Shown here: positions 7,969 to 15,607 of the stretch, piece after piece
Position numbering within the stretch: the first letter of the stretch is position 1
Layout of the letters: each line of letters starts with the position of its first letter
NCBI GenBank assembly: GCA_034429745.1
Contig: DAOUFY010000171.1
Coordinates: forward strand, 1-36,842
Direction of reading: 5' to 3'
Origin: JBAXBF01 sp034429745
GTDB taxonomy: Bacteria; Chloroflexota; Anaerolineae; Anaerolineales; DRKV01
DNA length: 36,842 bases
The notes under the pieces: generated by a model
The model's input: only the letters and a program-made list of their open reading frames with translations
What the model was told of the DNA's origin: nothing
Databases searched by the model: none
Program-made: the position numbers and the translations under genes

Positions 7969-8985
7969 ATGAAGCGTTGGCAATTTTGGCTCGGCATTAT
8001 CATCAGCCTCATCTTTCTCTATTTTGCCCTTAAAGGCTTAAGAGTCGAAGAGATGTGGATAAGTATTAAAAACGCCCATTACGGCTGGATTTTGCCGGGC
8101 GTAGCCATTTATTTTTTAGGGGTATGGGCTCGCGCTTGGCGTTGGCATTATTTGCTGCGCCCTTTAAAGCCAATTCCTACTCGGGTAATGTTTCCTATTG
8201 TTGCTATCGGTTATATGGGCAATAACGTTTATCCTGCTCGGGCAGGGGAGGTCTTGCGAGCTATTGTGCTTAAAAGGCGGGAACAAGTGCCTATTTCTGC
8301 TTCTCTGGCAACGATCATCGTGGAGCGTGTTTTTGATGGCGTGGTCATGCTGGGATTCATCTTTATCAACTTATCAGAGCTCGCTCAACTCACCCACGGT
8401 GCTGCTGTTCTCGGCGAGGCTAGTATTCAGCAAGTAGCCCTCATGGGCAGCATTCTTTTTGGCACAGCTTTGCTCATCTTCCTTGCAGCAGCTATGTTTC
8501 CTCGGCATACCCGTCATTTAATACAGGCACTGATCCGAATCATATTTCCTCCCCATTGGAGAGATAAATTGTTCCAAATCAGCGAGCGGTTCCTTAGCGG
8601 TCTCGAATCGCTGCGTTCACCCTTAGATGCCTTGATGGTATTTTTCACTTCAGTTGTGATCTGGCTGCTTGAGACAGGTAAATACTGGTTTGTTATGCAC
8701 GCTTTCAACTTTCAAGTTAGCTTTTTTGCCTTAATGCTGATGAATGGGGTGGTTAACTTGGCTACCACTATTCCTTCAGCCCCCGGCTACATCGGCACCT
8801 TTGACGCACCCGGCATTGCTGTTTTGACTGCATATGGTGTTAACAAAGCAGTTGCAGCCAGCTACACCCTTGTGCTCCATGTAGCCTTATGGTTTCCCAT
8901 CACTGCTTTAGGTGCATATTATCTAGCCCGCGAGGGCATTCAATGGAATGAAGCCCTGCAACAACAAACCAAAGAAAATAACTAA
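7969..8985 (+). CDS. UPF0104 / lysylphosphatidylglycerol synthase TM-region family protein
   Basis: This is a polytopic inner-membrane protein of 338 aa with about 7-8 hydrophobic segments. Family landmarks are WARAWRWHYLLRPL, the IGYMGNNVYPARAGEVLRA motif (N-PARAGE-hR), the SLATIIVERVFDG motif, and the late TTIPSAPGYIGTFDAP motif. These are characteristic of the flippase-like LPG synthase TM/UPF0104 family (also called AglD/Dpr-like). I chose the ATG at 7969, not the upstream one at 7918, because an extended -10 lies between them and the protein then begins in the usual place (MKRWQFWLGI). It is the first gene of a unit with a small membrane protein and an FAD enzyme. Lipid or glycolipid translocation is a family-level guess. 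Confidence 0.88.
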   Translation: MKRWQFWLGIIISLIFLYFALKGLRVEEMWISIKNAHYGWILPGVAIYFLGVWARAWRWHYLLRPLKPIPTRVMFPIVAIGYMGNNVYPARAGEVLRAIVLKRREQVPISASLATIIVERVFDGVVMLGFIFINLSELAQLTHGAAVLGEASIQQVALMGSILFGTALLIFLAAAMFPRHTRHLIQALIRIIFPPHWRDKLFQISERFLSGLESLRSPLDALMVFFTSVVIWLLETGKYWFVMHAFNFQVSFFALMLMNGVVNLATTIPSAPGYIGTFDAPGIAVLTAYGVNKAVAASYTLVLHVALWFPITALGAYYLAREGIQWNEALQQQTKENN

Positions 8986-9006
8986 ATTGACAGAAAGGAA
9001 TTACTA

Positions 9007-9498
9007 ATGGAAGAACAAAAACAAGACAATATTCCCTCCGAAAACAGCATTCCTACGGAGGAAAAACCCCAACCCGTCAGCGGCGAAGTTGTTCAGACTC
9101 CCTCGAAAAAAAACCCAAATGCCCTTGCTTCTACTTTAGAAGAAGCCCTTGAAAAAGCAAAATCCCAAGGTACTTCCTTAATTTTTTTTGGCATTGTCTG
9201 TATTTTTCTAGGGACCAGTTTTCTGCTGCAGATGCAAGGTGGTTTTACGCCTTTTGCACCAATTTTATGGGTCATCGGCATAATTCTCATTATTCTTGGA
9301 ATCCAAGTCCGCAAGAAACCCTTCATAAGAGTATTCCTCTTTCAAGGACTGCTTACAGTAATCGTTGGTTTAATCTTTCTTTTGCCATTCAATCGTACCC
9401 AGCACAGCGGAGACTTGTTTGATCTCATCATCGGCGCAATGGCTACAGCTCAGGGTGTGCTGTGGGTAAAAGAGTACCTGCGCTACCGAGAGCTATGA
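9007..9498 (+). CDS. Small membrane protein of unknown function
   Basis: This is a 163-aa protein. The first ~55 residues are hydrophilic and rich in Glu, Gln, Pro and Lys (likely disordered and cytoplasmic). Four hydrophobic segments follow, at about 58-76, 82-100, 107-125 and 136-152. I do not recognise a named family. The ribosome-binding site AGAAAGGA is well placed. The gene starts 21 nt after the UPF0104 gene, and its TGA overlaps the ATG of the next gene (ATGA), so it is translationally coupled to the FAD enzyme. It may be an accessory membrane subunit of that unit. Confidence 0.7.
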   Translation: MEEQKQDNIPSENSIPTEEKPQPVSGEVVQTPSKKNPNALASTLEEALEKAKSQGTSLIFFGIVCIFLGTSFLLQMQGGFTPFAPILWVIGIILIILGIQVRKKPFIRVFLFQGLLTVIVGLIFLLPFNRTQHSGDLFDLIIGAMATAQGVLWVKEYLRYREL

Positions 9499-10808
9499 AA
9501 AAAATTGCTGTCATCGGAGCAGGTTTCGGGGGCTTGGCTGCCGCTTACGATTTAGTAAAAGCCGGGCATCACGTAACAATCTATGAAACTGACTCCCATG
9601 TCGGCGGCTTAGCCAGCGGTTTCCGTGAACCGCAATGGGATTGGACACTCGAACGCTTCTATCATCATTGGTTTGAAAGCGATCAGCATATTCTTTCCCT
9701 GATCAGAGAACTTGGCTTAAGCAGCAAAATCCGTTTTTACCGCCCCAAAACTGTCATGTATCATCAGGGCAGCTTCTACCCTTTCGACTCCATTCTCACG
9801 GCACTGCTTTTCCCTGGTCTTGGATGGGGCATTAATAAAATCCGCTTTGGCATCATTGGCTTATTTTTACGGCTAACCAATCATTGGCAGCCATTGGAGC
9901 AAGTAACCGCTCACGATTGGATGATGAAATGGGCCGGCGAAACCGTGTATCGCACAATGTGGGAGCCGCTGTTGATTGGCAAGTTTGGCTCAATGTATCG
10001 TCAAGTTAATATGGCATGGCTATGGGCAAGGTTAAAAGCCCGCACTACTCGGCTTGGAACTTTCGAAGGGGGCATGCAAGCTTTTGCTGATTCTTTTGCT
10101 GCCAAATTGATTCAGCTTGGAGTGAACATACAACTTGGCACAGCAGTCCAATGCATTGCTCCTGTGCACCAAGAAATAGAGCCTCAACCTATGCCTCAGC
10201 TTTCCCTTGAGGTAAATGGGCAGAATATTCCCTACGATCAATGTTTAGTTACCTCCTCACCCCAAATTCTTGCAAGATTGGCACCACAACTTCCTTCAAC
10301 CTATCTTGAAGGATTGTTAAAACTAAAACACCTAGGCGCTGTCGTGATGATCTTATCCCTTCAGCACGAACTGTCTTCAAAAGGTTATTATTGGTTTAAT
10401 CTTCCTAAATCAGCCGGTTTTCCTTTTCTTGCTCTTGTCGAACATACTCATTTTGTTTCCCCCGAACATTATAACGGCGAGCATATCGTCTATTGCGGCG
10501 ACTACCTGGAAACCGATCATGAATACTTTAGTCTGAGCCACGAAGCCTTGCTCGAGCGTTTTATACCAGCCCTTAAACGCATTCAGCCTAAATTTGAACC
10601 CGCTTGGATTACTAAGAGTTGGCTTTTCCGCACTACCTACGCTCAGCCGGTACCTTTAGTAAACCATTCACAACATATACCCGCCATACAAACACCCTTG
10701 CCGGGTCTATTTTTTGCTTCTATGAGCCAGGTCTATCCTTGGGATAGAGGAACAAATTTTGCTGTTGAGCTCGGCAGAAAAGCTGCAAGAATGATGTTAG
10801 CAGCATAA
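9495..10808 (+). CDS. FAD-dependent oxidoreductase, amine oxidase/protoporphyrinogen oxidase-like
   Basis: This is a 437-aa flavoenzyme. The Rossmann FAD motif VIGAGFGGLAAAYDLVKAGH opens the protein, followed by the GG doublet region YETDSHVGGLASGF. The C-terminus has the FAD-closing motif PGLFFASMSQVYPWDRGTN. The fold is that of COG1232 (protoporphyrinogen oxidase, UDP-galactopyranose mutase and desaturase-like). The true start is the ATG at 9495, which overlaps the previous stop; an upstream in-frame start at 9462 would add 11 residues before the Rossmann strand. The substrate is unknown. Members near glycosyltransferase or flippase genes are thought to act on lipid or sugar-nucleotide substrates. 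No heme genes are nearby, so haem biosynthesis is not supported. Confidence 0.85.
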   Translation: MKKIAVIGAGFGGLAAAYDLVKAGHHVTIYETDSHVGGLASGFREPQWDWTLERFYHHWFESDQHILSLIRELGLSSKIRFYRPKTVMYHQGSFYPFDSILTALLFPGLGWGINKIRFGIIGLFLRLTNHWQPLEQVTAHDWMMKWAGETVYRTMWEPLLIGKFGSMYRQVNMAWLWARLKARTTRLGTFEGGMQAFADSFAAKLIQLGVNIQLGTAVQCIAPVHQEIEPQPMPQLSLEVNGQNIPYDQCLVTSSPQILARLAPQLPSTYLEGLLKLKHLGAVVMILSLQHELSSKGYYWFNLPKSAGFPFLALVEHTHFVSPEHYNGEHIVYCGDYLETDHEYFSLSHEALLERFIPALKRIQPKFEPAWITKSWLFRTTYAQPVPLVNHSQHIPAIQTPLPGLFFASMSQVYPWDRGTNFAVELGRKAARMMLAA

Positions 10809-10986
10809 ACATTGGCTTGCATAAATGTTCCCTGTTCTCAATCAAAACTTGATTAAGAAATAGTAAAAATTTTATTAACGATTCTTGCAGAAACATGCTA
10901 TAATCAATATAAACGATAGCTATTCTTTAGCTGCCTGAGTTAAAATAAAAAATTTGGCGGTCTAATCATAATAAAGGAGTATTTCC
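10809..10986. other. Intergenic region before cheW
   Basis: This is a 178-nt non-coding spacer. It holds weak inverted repeats near 10808-10829 (AACATT/AATGTT) and 10840-10854 (AATCAA/TTGATT), neither followed by a U-tract. An extended -10 (TGCTATAAT) lies at 10896-10904. No small gene is evident. Confidence 0.5.
10896..10904 (+). promoter_or_regulatory. Extended -10 promoter of cheW
   Basis: TGCTATAAT combines the TGn extension with a perfect TATAAT. A weak -35 (TTAACG, 10875-10880) lies 18 nt upstream. Transcription would start near 10911, giving a leader of about 76 nt before the cheW ATG. Confidence 0.6.
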
Positions 10987-11454
10987 ATGGAACATCAATT
11001 GGTACTTTTCGATTTAGCAAATGAACACTTTGGTATTGATATTGCTTCTGTGGATGGCATTATAAAGATGCAAGAAGTTATTTCTGTCCCTCATGCACCT
11101 TCTTTTGTTGAAGGTGTTACCAATTTGAGGGGTAGCGTGTTGCCGGTTATTGACTTAAGAAAACGTTTCGATCTTGAACCTACACCACCCACCAATGACA
11201 CACGTATTGTCGTTGTTAATCTTGAAGGCAATCGTAAAGTAGGGATGATCGTGGACGCAGTAACTGAAGTATTATCCATCCCCGAAGAATCCATCGAGCC
11301 AACGCCGCCAATTGTCAGCACTATTGATTCATCCTTCATCATAGGTATAGCAAAAGTAGATGAAAGGCTTGTGATTCTTCTTGATCTGGCTAGCGTTTTA
11401 ACCGATAAAGAAAAATCTTCCCTAAAGAAACTGCCTGATATTGTTGAAGCCTAA
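10987..11454 (+). CDS. cheW: CheW-like chemotaxis adaptor protein
   Basis: This is a 155-aa single-domain CheW protein, the usual length. It shows the CheW pattern: an LVLFDLANEHFGIDIASVDGI-like opening, VPHAPSFVEGVTNLRGSVLPVIDLRKRF (the LRG..LP.ID core), and a late ILLDLASVL strand. It has a good AAAGGAGT ribosome-binding site. CheW couples chemoreceptors to CheA, but no cheA, receptor or flagellar gene lies in this window. It could be an orphan CheW serving a remote array or a type IV pilus (Pil-Chp) system. The next gene is 58 nt downstream on the same strand and may be cotranscribed. Confidence 0.93.
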   Translation: MEHQLVLFDLANEHFGIDIASVDGIIKMQEVISVPHAPSFVEGVTNLRGSVLPVIDLRKRFDLEPTPPTNDTRIVVVNLEGNRKVGMIVDAVTEVLSIPEESIEPTPPIVSTIDSSFIIGIAKVDERLVILLDLASVLTDKEKSSLKKLPDIVEA

Positions 11455-11512
11455 GCCAGAAGGAAAATACAAGCACATCCGAACCAGAATGCAATAAAAA
11501 AGGCATCTTATT

Positions 11513-11995
11513 ATGGACATGCTTGTCAATCGTCTTTACCGTAGCCGCTTGTTGTTTGGCTACACTCCTCAAGAAAGTCAACAACAGGCAGCAACCCAGC
11601 GTGAGCAAACCAACTTTGCTTATCAAGGTAAAGACGCGGCGGAACTTTCACCTCTTTCAATAATCTTTTATACCAGTGCCCAAGATGAAGAAGGGCGATT
11701 CAAAGATCTTTCTAAAGATTTCTCTGAATCGCCCTTCGGTCGCTTTCTGGATGATTATAGCCGCCAAGCACGCCAAATAGCCACAGCGCAAACCAATACT
11801 CGTTCATCCAATCAGCATACTGCCTACTATTCTCCCCAATACAAAGCTAAAGATGCTCTGACAAACACCCTAGAGCTTTCACAGCAGCAAGCTAGTTTAC
11901 TTTTGAGATACAGTAAAAACGTAAAAACCGCCTACCTTCCTTTTCCCAACAATGACGGTACTTCCGCCGAACATACGATTGATTATCTCGTATAA
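11513..11995 (+). CDS. Hypothetical protein following cheW
   Basis: This is a 160-aa reading frame that I do not recognise. The protein is rich in Gln, Ser, Thr and Ala, has no signal peptide or membrane segment, and its middle (about 60-85) is charged. No strong ribosome-binding site precedes the ATG (only AAAAAAGG, 7-8 nt before). The frame is open over the full distance between cheW and the convergent ECF gene, which supports a real gene. It contains a perfect 13-bp inverted repeat (11690-11702 with 11725-11737) inside the coding sequence, which is unusual. It may be a structural or secreted-appendage protein, but I have no evidence for a function. Confidence 0.55.
   Translation: MDMLVNRLYRSRLLFGYTPQESQQQAATQREQTNFAYQGKDAAELSPLSIIFYTSAQDEEGRFKDLSKDFSESPFGRFLDDYSRQARQIATAQTNTRSSNQHTAYYSPQYKAKDALTNTLELSQQQASLLLRYSKNVKTAYLPFPNNDGTSAEHTIDYLV
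11690..11737. repeat. Inverted repeat with 13-bp stem inside an ORF
   Basis: The left arm GAAGGGCGATTCA (11690-11702) is perfectly complementary to TGAATCGCCCTTC (11725-11737). The 22-nt interval itself holds a small inverted pair (ATCTTT/AAAGAT), so the RNA could form one long hairpin. It lies within the hypothetical gene after cheW. No U-tract follows. Confidence 0.7.
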
Positions 11996-12029
11996 AAACT
12001 ATCTGGTTTGCTAACAAATCGACAGACAC

Positions 12030-12587
12030 TTACAGTTCTGATTTATTGCCGCGCCCCAAGTTTATTTGTCGCCAAGCTGCAATAACAGCCAGTGTAATAA
12101 TTGCAGAAGCTACTGCTTCAGGGATACCGTTAAGTACAGCAATAGGCCCTAAAGCTGCCCAGGGTAAATAACCTAGCAAGCCAATCATCCCTAGTACAAG
12201 TACTGTATTAGTTAAGCTGCCACCTACTCCGGCTAAAAGAATCGCTCCTATTTGCCAACGGCGCAGCAGCCACCATATACCCCATGCCGCAGGCCCGATG
12301 AACAAGCGCGGCAACACGGAAAGCAAAGGGTTTGTGAACCACACATCTGCTGGAGCAGAGGGAGCCAAAGCAGCTTGCAGCATACTGAATAGTCCAAAAA
12401 TCAAGCCAACACCCAAGCCAACCCATGGTCCTTCTAATACAGCTGCAATAATCACCGGCACATGCATAATGGTTAAAGAAGCTCCGCTGAACCATGGTAA
12501 AAATCCCCAATGGGTCAACCCTAGGACGATCGAAATTGCACCCATCGCTCCTGCGACAACTACTTTTCGCGTTCGTTCTTGTGGCAT
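12030..12587 (-). CDS. ECF transporter S component (vitamin/precursor uptake)
   Basis: This is a 185-aa hydrophobic protein with about 5-6 membrane segments. It has the S-component pattern: an N-terminal AMGAISIVLGLTHWG helix (Ala-rich motif that docks on EcfT), ASLTIMHVPVIIAAVLEGPWVGLGVGLIFG, and a late LNGIPEAVASAIITLAV. This resembles the PanT/HmpT/COG4684 type. The S component binds a vitamin or similar small ligand and shares an EcfA-EcfA'-EcfT energising module. No such module is in the window, so this would be a group II (shared-module) S component. The ligand cannot be told from sequence. A good ribosome-binding site (AAGGAGT) precedes the ATG. I see no riboswitch in the short leader. 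Confidence 0.82.
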   Translation of the reverse strand: MPQERTRKVVVAGAMGAISIVLGLTHWGFLPWFSGASLTIMHVPVIIAAVLEGPWVGLGVGLIFGLFSMLQAALAPSAPADVWFTNPLLSVLPRLFIGPAAWGIWWLLRRWQIGAILLAGVGGSLTNTVLVLGMIGLLGYLPWAALGPIAVLNGIPEAVASAIITLAVIAAWRQINLGRGNKSEL

Positions 12588-12619
12588 TTCTTTTACTCCT
12601 TAATGTTATTATTTTGTTA

Positions 12620-12630
12620 ATTCTACCCTA
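12620..12630 (-). promoter_or_regulatory. Possible extended -10 promoter of ECF S-component gene
   Basis: On the minus strand TAGGGTAGAAT resembles the TATGGTANAAT motif seen elsewhere in this window. Transcription would start near 12613, about 26 nt before the ATG at 12587. No clear -35 is visible. Confidence 0.35.
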
Positions 12631-12635
12631 TTATT

Positions 12636-12644
12636 TGTTATAAT
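12636..12644 (+). promoter_or_regulatory. Promoter of surE
   Basis: TGTTATAAT is an extended -10 with a perfect TATAAT. TTGTTA (12614-12619) lies 19 nt upstream as a loose -35. The start would be near 12651, with GAGGAG (12660-12665) as ribosome-binding site for surE at 12674. Confidence 0.6.
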
Positions 12645-12673
12645 AACACTCATAATATTGAGGAGATTTTCTT

Positions 12674-13471
12674 ATGCACATTCTTCTTACCAATGATGAC
12701 GGCGTTTCCGCACCCGGACTGCTTGCGCTTGCTAGAGCTTTATCAGTTCTAGGGCAAATTTCCATTCTGGCACCCCACCGCAATTGGTCAGCTTCCGGCC
12801 ATGTAAAAACACTTCACCGACCATTGCGAGTTTTTGAAGCTGCTTTAGCTGATGGCAGCCCGGCCCTTGCCTGTGATGGAGCTCCTTCGGATTGTGTTGC
12901 TTTAGCTCTGTTGGGATTGATAAAACCTTCTGTTGATTTAGTTGTAAGCGGCATTAACCCAAACGCAAATGTCGGGCACGATATCACTTACTCTGGCACG
13001 GTAACAGCAGCTATGGAAGCTGTAATTTTTGGTGTTCCTGGGATCGCTGTTTCTTTGGATGCGCCTGAAAGACAACGCGAAAGCCTTGATTTTTCAACCG
13101 CTGCTTTACTTGCTCGTCAAATAGTTCAGCAAGTCATAGAGTCTGGTCTGCCGGCAGGAATACTGCTTAACATCAACATCCCTTATGTGCCATTAGAAGA
13201 AATAAACGGTATCAGCTTCACTCGGCAAGGACAGCGCATCTACCGTGATGCCATTGTAGCTCGCCAAGATCCGCAAGGCAAACCCTATTACTGGATTGGA
13301 GGAGAAGCTCCAACGGGTATTGTGGAAGAAGGCACTGATATCGGTGCTCTAGCTGCCAAGCAAGTTTCTGTTACACCCCTGCAGCTCGATCTTACCGCCT
13401 ATTCGTTCCTCGACAAAATGCATCAGTCGCATTGGCAGCTCAACTTGGAAGATTCGCCAACCTATAGGTAA
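12674..13471 (+). CDS. surE: 5'/3'-nucleotidase SurE
   Basis: This is a 265-aa metal-dependent nucleoside monophosphate phosphatase (exopolyphosphatase-active family). The N-terminal ILLTNDDGVSAPGL carries the metal-binding Asp pair (NDDG). NWSASGHVKTLHRPL corresponds to the conserved Ser/Asn loop, GAPSDCVALAL to the GTPADCV motif, and VVSGINPNANVGHDITYSGT to the SGIN...G..v.YSGTV motif. The length is normal. It has a GAGGAG ribosome-binding site and an extended -10 promoter. A V4R-like gene follows 8 nt after its stop and is likely cotranscribed. Confidence 0.96.
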   Translation: MHILLTNDDGVSAPGLLALARALSVLGQISILAPHRNWSASGHVKTLHRPLRVFEAALADGSPALACDGAPSDCVALALLGLIKPSVDLVVSGINPNANVGHDITYSGTVTAAMEAVIFGVPGIAVSLDAPERQRESLDFSTAALLARQIVQQVIESGLPAGILLNINIPYVPLEEINGISFTRQGQRIYRDAIVARQDPQGKPYYWIGGEAPTGIVEEGTDIGALAAKQVSVTPLQLDLTAYSFLDKMHQSHWQLNLEDSPTYR

Positions 13472-13479
13472 AACCGCAC

Positions 13480-14085
13480 ATGGAAACGGCTAATCTACTC
13501 TATCAAAACGACTCCGCAGCATTTCCTATCCAAATCTTTCTTAAGGCTCTGGATGAAATTTTAGGCAAACCTGCTGTTGAAAAATTAAGTAAAAATTCAG
13601 AAAACCTATTCCTACAAACAAACACTGCCTCTTCTTCCCAAATACTCATCAGCTCTCAGATATTTTCTGCATTAGAGCAATCTTATGGCAGTATGTCTGG
13701 ATTAGGCATCGCTCAACGGAGCGGGCGCATCTTTTTCCATCAATGTATGAAACAGCTGCCGTATTTTTCCCCTTTAAGGCAGATGGATTTTCTTCTGCTT
13801 CCTCCACCAAAAAAATTTATAGAAGGTCTTCAATTGGTTAGTCAGGTTTGTACAGCCTGGTTCAAAGAAAAAATCGAAACCCACGAAGCAGCCGAAGAAT
13901 GGGTTTGGGCAGTTTCGGGCAGCACACTGTCTCAGCCTCTGTGGGTGGCATGGCAAAAAGGACTGCTTTACGGTGCATCAACTCATTTCAGCCAAGGCAA
14001 GGTGCACCTTATTGAGGAAAAGCAAAACTCCGCCACACTCTCACAAGCTTTTCTAAGTATATCCAAAAGACCGCTTGCTTACTAA
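13480..14085 (+). CDS. V4R-like (hydrocarbon-binding/4-vinyl reductase-type) protein
   Basis: This is a 201-aa soluble protein. The N-terminal IQIFLKALDEILGKPAVEKL and the later ALEQSYGSMSGLGIAQRSGR, an (L)YG..gG.G.a.R.GR pattern, resemble V4R-type proteins found in Chloroflexota. The C-terminal half keeps the helical GLQLVSQVCTAWF and the CTERM GLLYGASTHFSQGKVHLIEE, but lacks the Cys/Asp-rich zinc-like end (C...GDP.C) typical of canonical V4R. It starts 8 nt after surE, so it is probably in the same transcript. Ligand binding or signalling is possible. The assignment rests on a motif match by eye. Confidence 0.5.
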   Translation: METANLLYQNDSAAFPIQIFLKALDEILGKPAVEKLSKNSENLFLQTNTASSSQILISSQIFSALEQSYGSMSGLGIAQRSGRIFFHQCMKQLPYFSPLRQMDFLLLPPPKKFIEGLQLVSQVCTAWFKEKIETHEAAEEWVWAVSGSTLSQPLWVAWQKGLLYGASTHFSQGKVHLIEEKQNSATLSQAFLSISKRPLAY

Positions 14086-14094
14086 ACCCTGTAG

Positions 14095-14964
14095 CTATTC
14101 GTCATCATATTCTTCCATTGCTGGCAGTACTCCGTACATCTGCCGGTATAGAGCCCTCAAGTTGCGCTGATGCAGTTGTTGAGCAAGCCCGCCGATAAGA
14201 ATATGGCTTTTCCCGCAGTCTTCTACACTCACTTCTTGCAAATAATCGCCGGGATACTCCTTTTTATGAGATTTCTCTACCTCTCGGCGAATGCTTTCCA
14301 AATAGACTAAGTTTTCCTTTATCGCGCCATCTATTTCACCGCGTAAGATGATATTGCCATGGCCTTGAATGATGTTTTCGAGCCCCAATTTTGCAATCAT
14401 CTTTATTGTCCTAACCATATCATCAATATTGCCGTCAACAATAAAGGGCAATTCCATAAAGGCATCCCCTGTGAATAGCACCCGATCTTCTTCGACAAAC
14501 ACGCCAATGCCATCTGCCGAATGCCCCGGCATAAGGAGAATATGAATGTTCTTCTTCCCTACCTGAAGAATGACACTTCCTTCGCTGAATGTTATGTGTG
14601 GTAAGACAATATGGACATTCTTAAAAAGCATATTCTGCTTGCGGGTCTCTTCCAATGAGGGTATTCCTCTCTCTTCCAACCTCTGCCGGCACAATTCATG
14701 AGCTATAATAGTAGCATTGGGGAAAAAACAATTTCCCCAGGTGTGATCAGCATGATAATGAGTATTAATCACATAACGCACCTTGAGATTATTTTCTTCC
14801 ACAAACTGCAGCATCTCCAATGTTTCTTCAGGGAATGGAAGAGTATCAATAACCACTGCCCACTGCGGTCCCAAAATGACACCAGCAGTTACCAAAGCGT
14901 ACGAATCGCTTTGAAAAAAATACACATTATCTGCAATCTTTTCACGTTGAGTTTTTTGAGCCAT
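14095..14964 (-). CDS. MBL-fold metallo-hydrolase
   Basis: This is a 289-aa metallo-beta-lactamase-fold protein. The metal-binding motif is intact: THYHADH at 68-74 (His69, His71, Asp73, His74). The third-ligand motif is MPGHSADG, the bridging Asp is in LFTGDAF, and a later IIQGHGN gives the final His. The N-terminus MAQKTQREKIADNVYFFQ is typical of the family. The substrate is unknown; glyoxalase II-like, lactonase or quinoprotein-relay hydrolases share this pattern. Its start codon is only 28 bp from pth on the other strand. The best promoter (TTGACT-18 nt-TATCCT, with TGC extension) places transcription at the ATG, so a leaderless mRNA is likely. Confidence 0.88.
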   Translation of the reverse strand: MAQKTQREKIADNVYFFQSDSYALVTAGVILGPQWAVVIDTLPFPEETLEMLQFVEENNLKVRYVINTHYHADHTWGNCFFPNATIIAHELCRQRLEERGIPSLEETRKQNMLFKNVHIVLPHITFSEGSVILQVGKKNIHILLMPGHSADGIGVFVEEDRVLFTGDAFMELPFIVDGNIDDMVRTIKMIAKLGLENIIQGHGNIILRGEIDGAIKENLVYLESIRREVEKSHKKEYPGDYLQEVSVEDCGKSHILIGGLAQQLHQRNLRALYRQMYGVLPAMEEYDDE

Positions 14965-14984
14965 ATTTAGAAGGATAGCACAAT
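14956..14984 (+). promoter_or_regulatory. Possible promoter of pth
   Basis: TTGAGC (14956-14961) and CACAAT (14979-14984) are 17 nt apart. The start would be near 14991, two bases before the pth ATG at 14993. No Shine-Dalgarno is present in the last 15 nt before that ATG, in keeping with leaderless translation. The -10 is imperfect. Confidence 0.35.
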
Positions 14985-15001
14985 TTTAGCCTATGAGTCA
15001 A
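14972..15001 (-). promoter_or_regulatory. Promoter of MBL hydrolase gene
   Basis: On the minus strand TTGACT (15001-14996), an 18-nt spacer, and TATCCT (14977-14972) with a TGC extension. The predicted start is at 14965-14964, that is, on the ATG. Its -35 lies within the first codons of pth. Confidence 0.45.
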
Positions 15002-15607
15002 GCACCCCTTGAAAATTCATCAATTTCTCCTTACTTAATTGTTGGGTTAGGTAACCCAGGACGAGAATATCTCAACAATCGTCATAATGCAGGTTTCATG
15101 CTCGTTCAGCTATGCGCCCAAGAATTGGGAGAAAAATTTGGGCGAATGGAAAACCACGCATTAATCATTAAAACCAACTGGGAAGGCAAACCTGTCATCC
15201 TTGCCAAACCTCAAACTTATATGAATGAATCCGGCAAATCGGTAGGCGCGTTGGTAAGGTTTTATAAAATTCCTCTCTCTCAATTATTGGTTGCCTATGA
15301 CGATATTGACTTGCCGCTAGGCGCAATTCGACTGCGTTCTAGCGGTGGAACAGGAGGTCATAAGGGCATGCAATCCATCATCAATGTTTTAGGAACAAAC
15401 GCTTTTGCACGATTGCGTCTCGGCATCGGCAGGCCTCCAGGTCAAAAGCAAGCTGCAGATTATGTGCTTAAGGATTTTGCTCCCCATGAACAAGAGCCTT
15501 TAACTTTTATGCTGAACCGGGGAGTGGCAGCGGTACGCACATTTCTCCTTTATGGAATCGAAGCTGCTATGAATGAATTTAATACAACTGCCAACCAAGC
15601 GGAATAG
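14993..15607 (+). CDS. pth: Peptidyl-tRNA hydrolase
   Basis: This is a 204-aa enzyme that releases peptides from stalled peptidyl-tRNA. The family signature is clear: YLIVGLGNPGREY with Asn21, the catalytic His31 in RHNAGFM, KPQTYMNESGKSV, and the active-site loop YDDIDLPLGAIRLRSSGGTGGHKG. The length is normal, with a short N-terminal extension of ~10 residues. There is no Shine-Dalgarno directly upstream. A -10-like CACAAT ends 8 nt before the ATG, so translation may be leaderless. Followed by a 183-nt spacer. Confidence 0.96.
   Translation: MSQAPLENSSISPYLIVGLGNPGREYLNNRHNAGFMLVQLCAQELGEKFGRMENHALIIKTNWEGKPVILAKPQTYMNESGKSVGALVRFYKIPLSQLLVAYDDIDLPLGAIRLRSSGGTGGHKGMQSIINVLGTNAFARLRLGIGRPPGQKQAADYVLKDFAPHEQEPLTFMLNRGVAAVRTFLLYGIEAAMNEFNTTANQAE

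Noticed and set aside
12298..12603. 101-codon plus-strand frame opposite the ECF gene
   Set aside because: It is the antisense shadow of a clear membrane protein gene.
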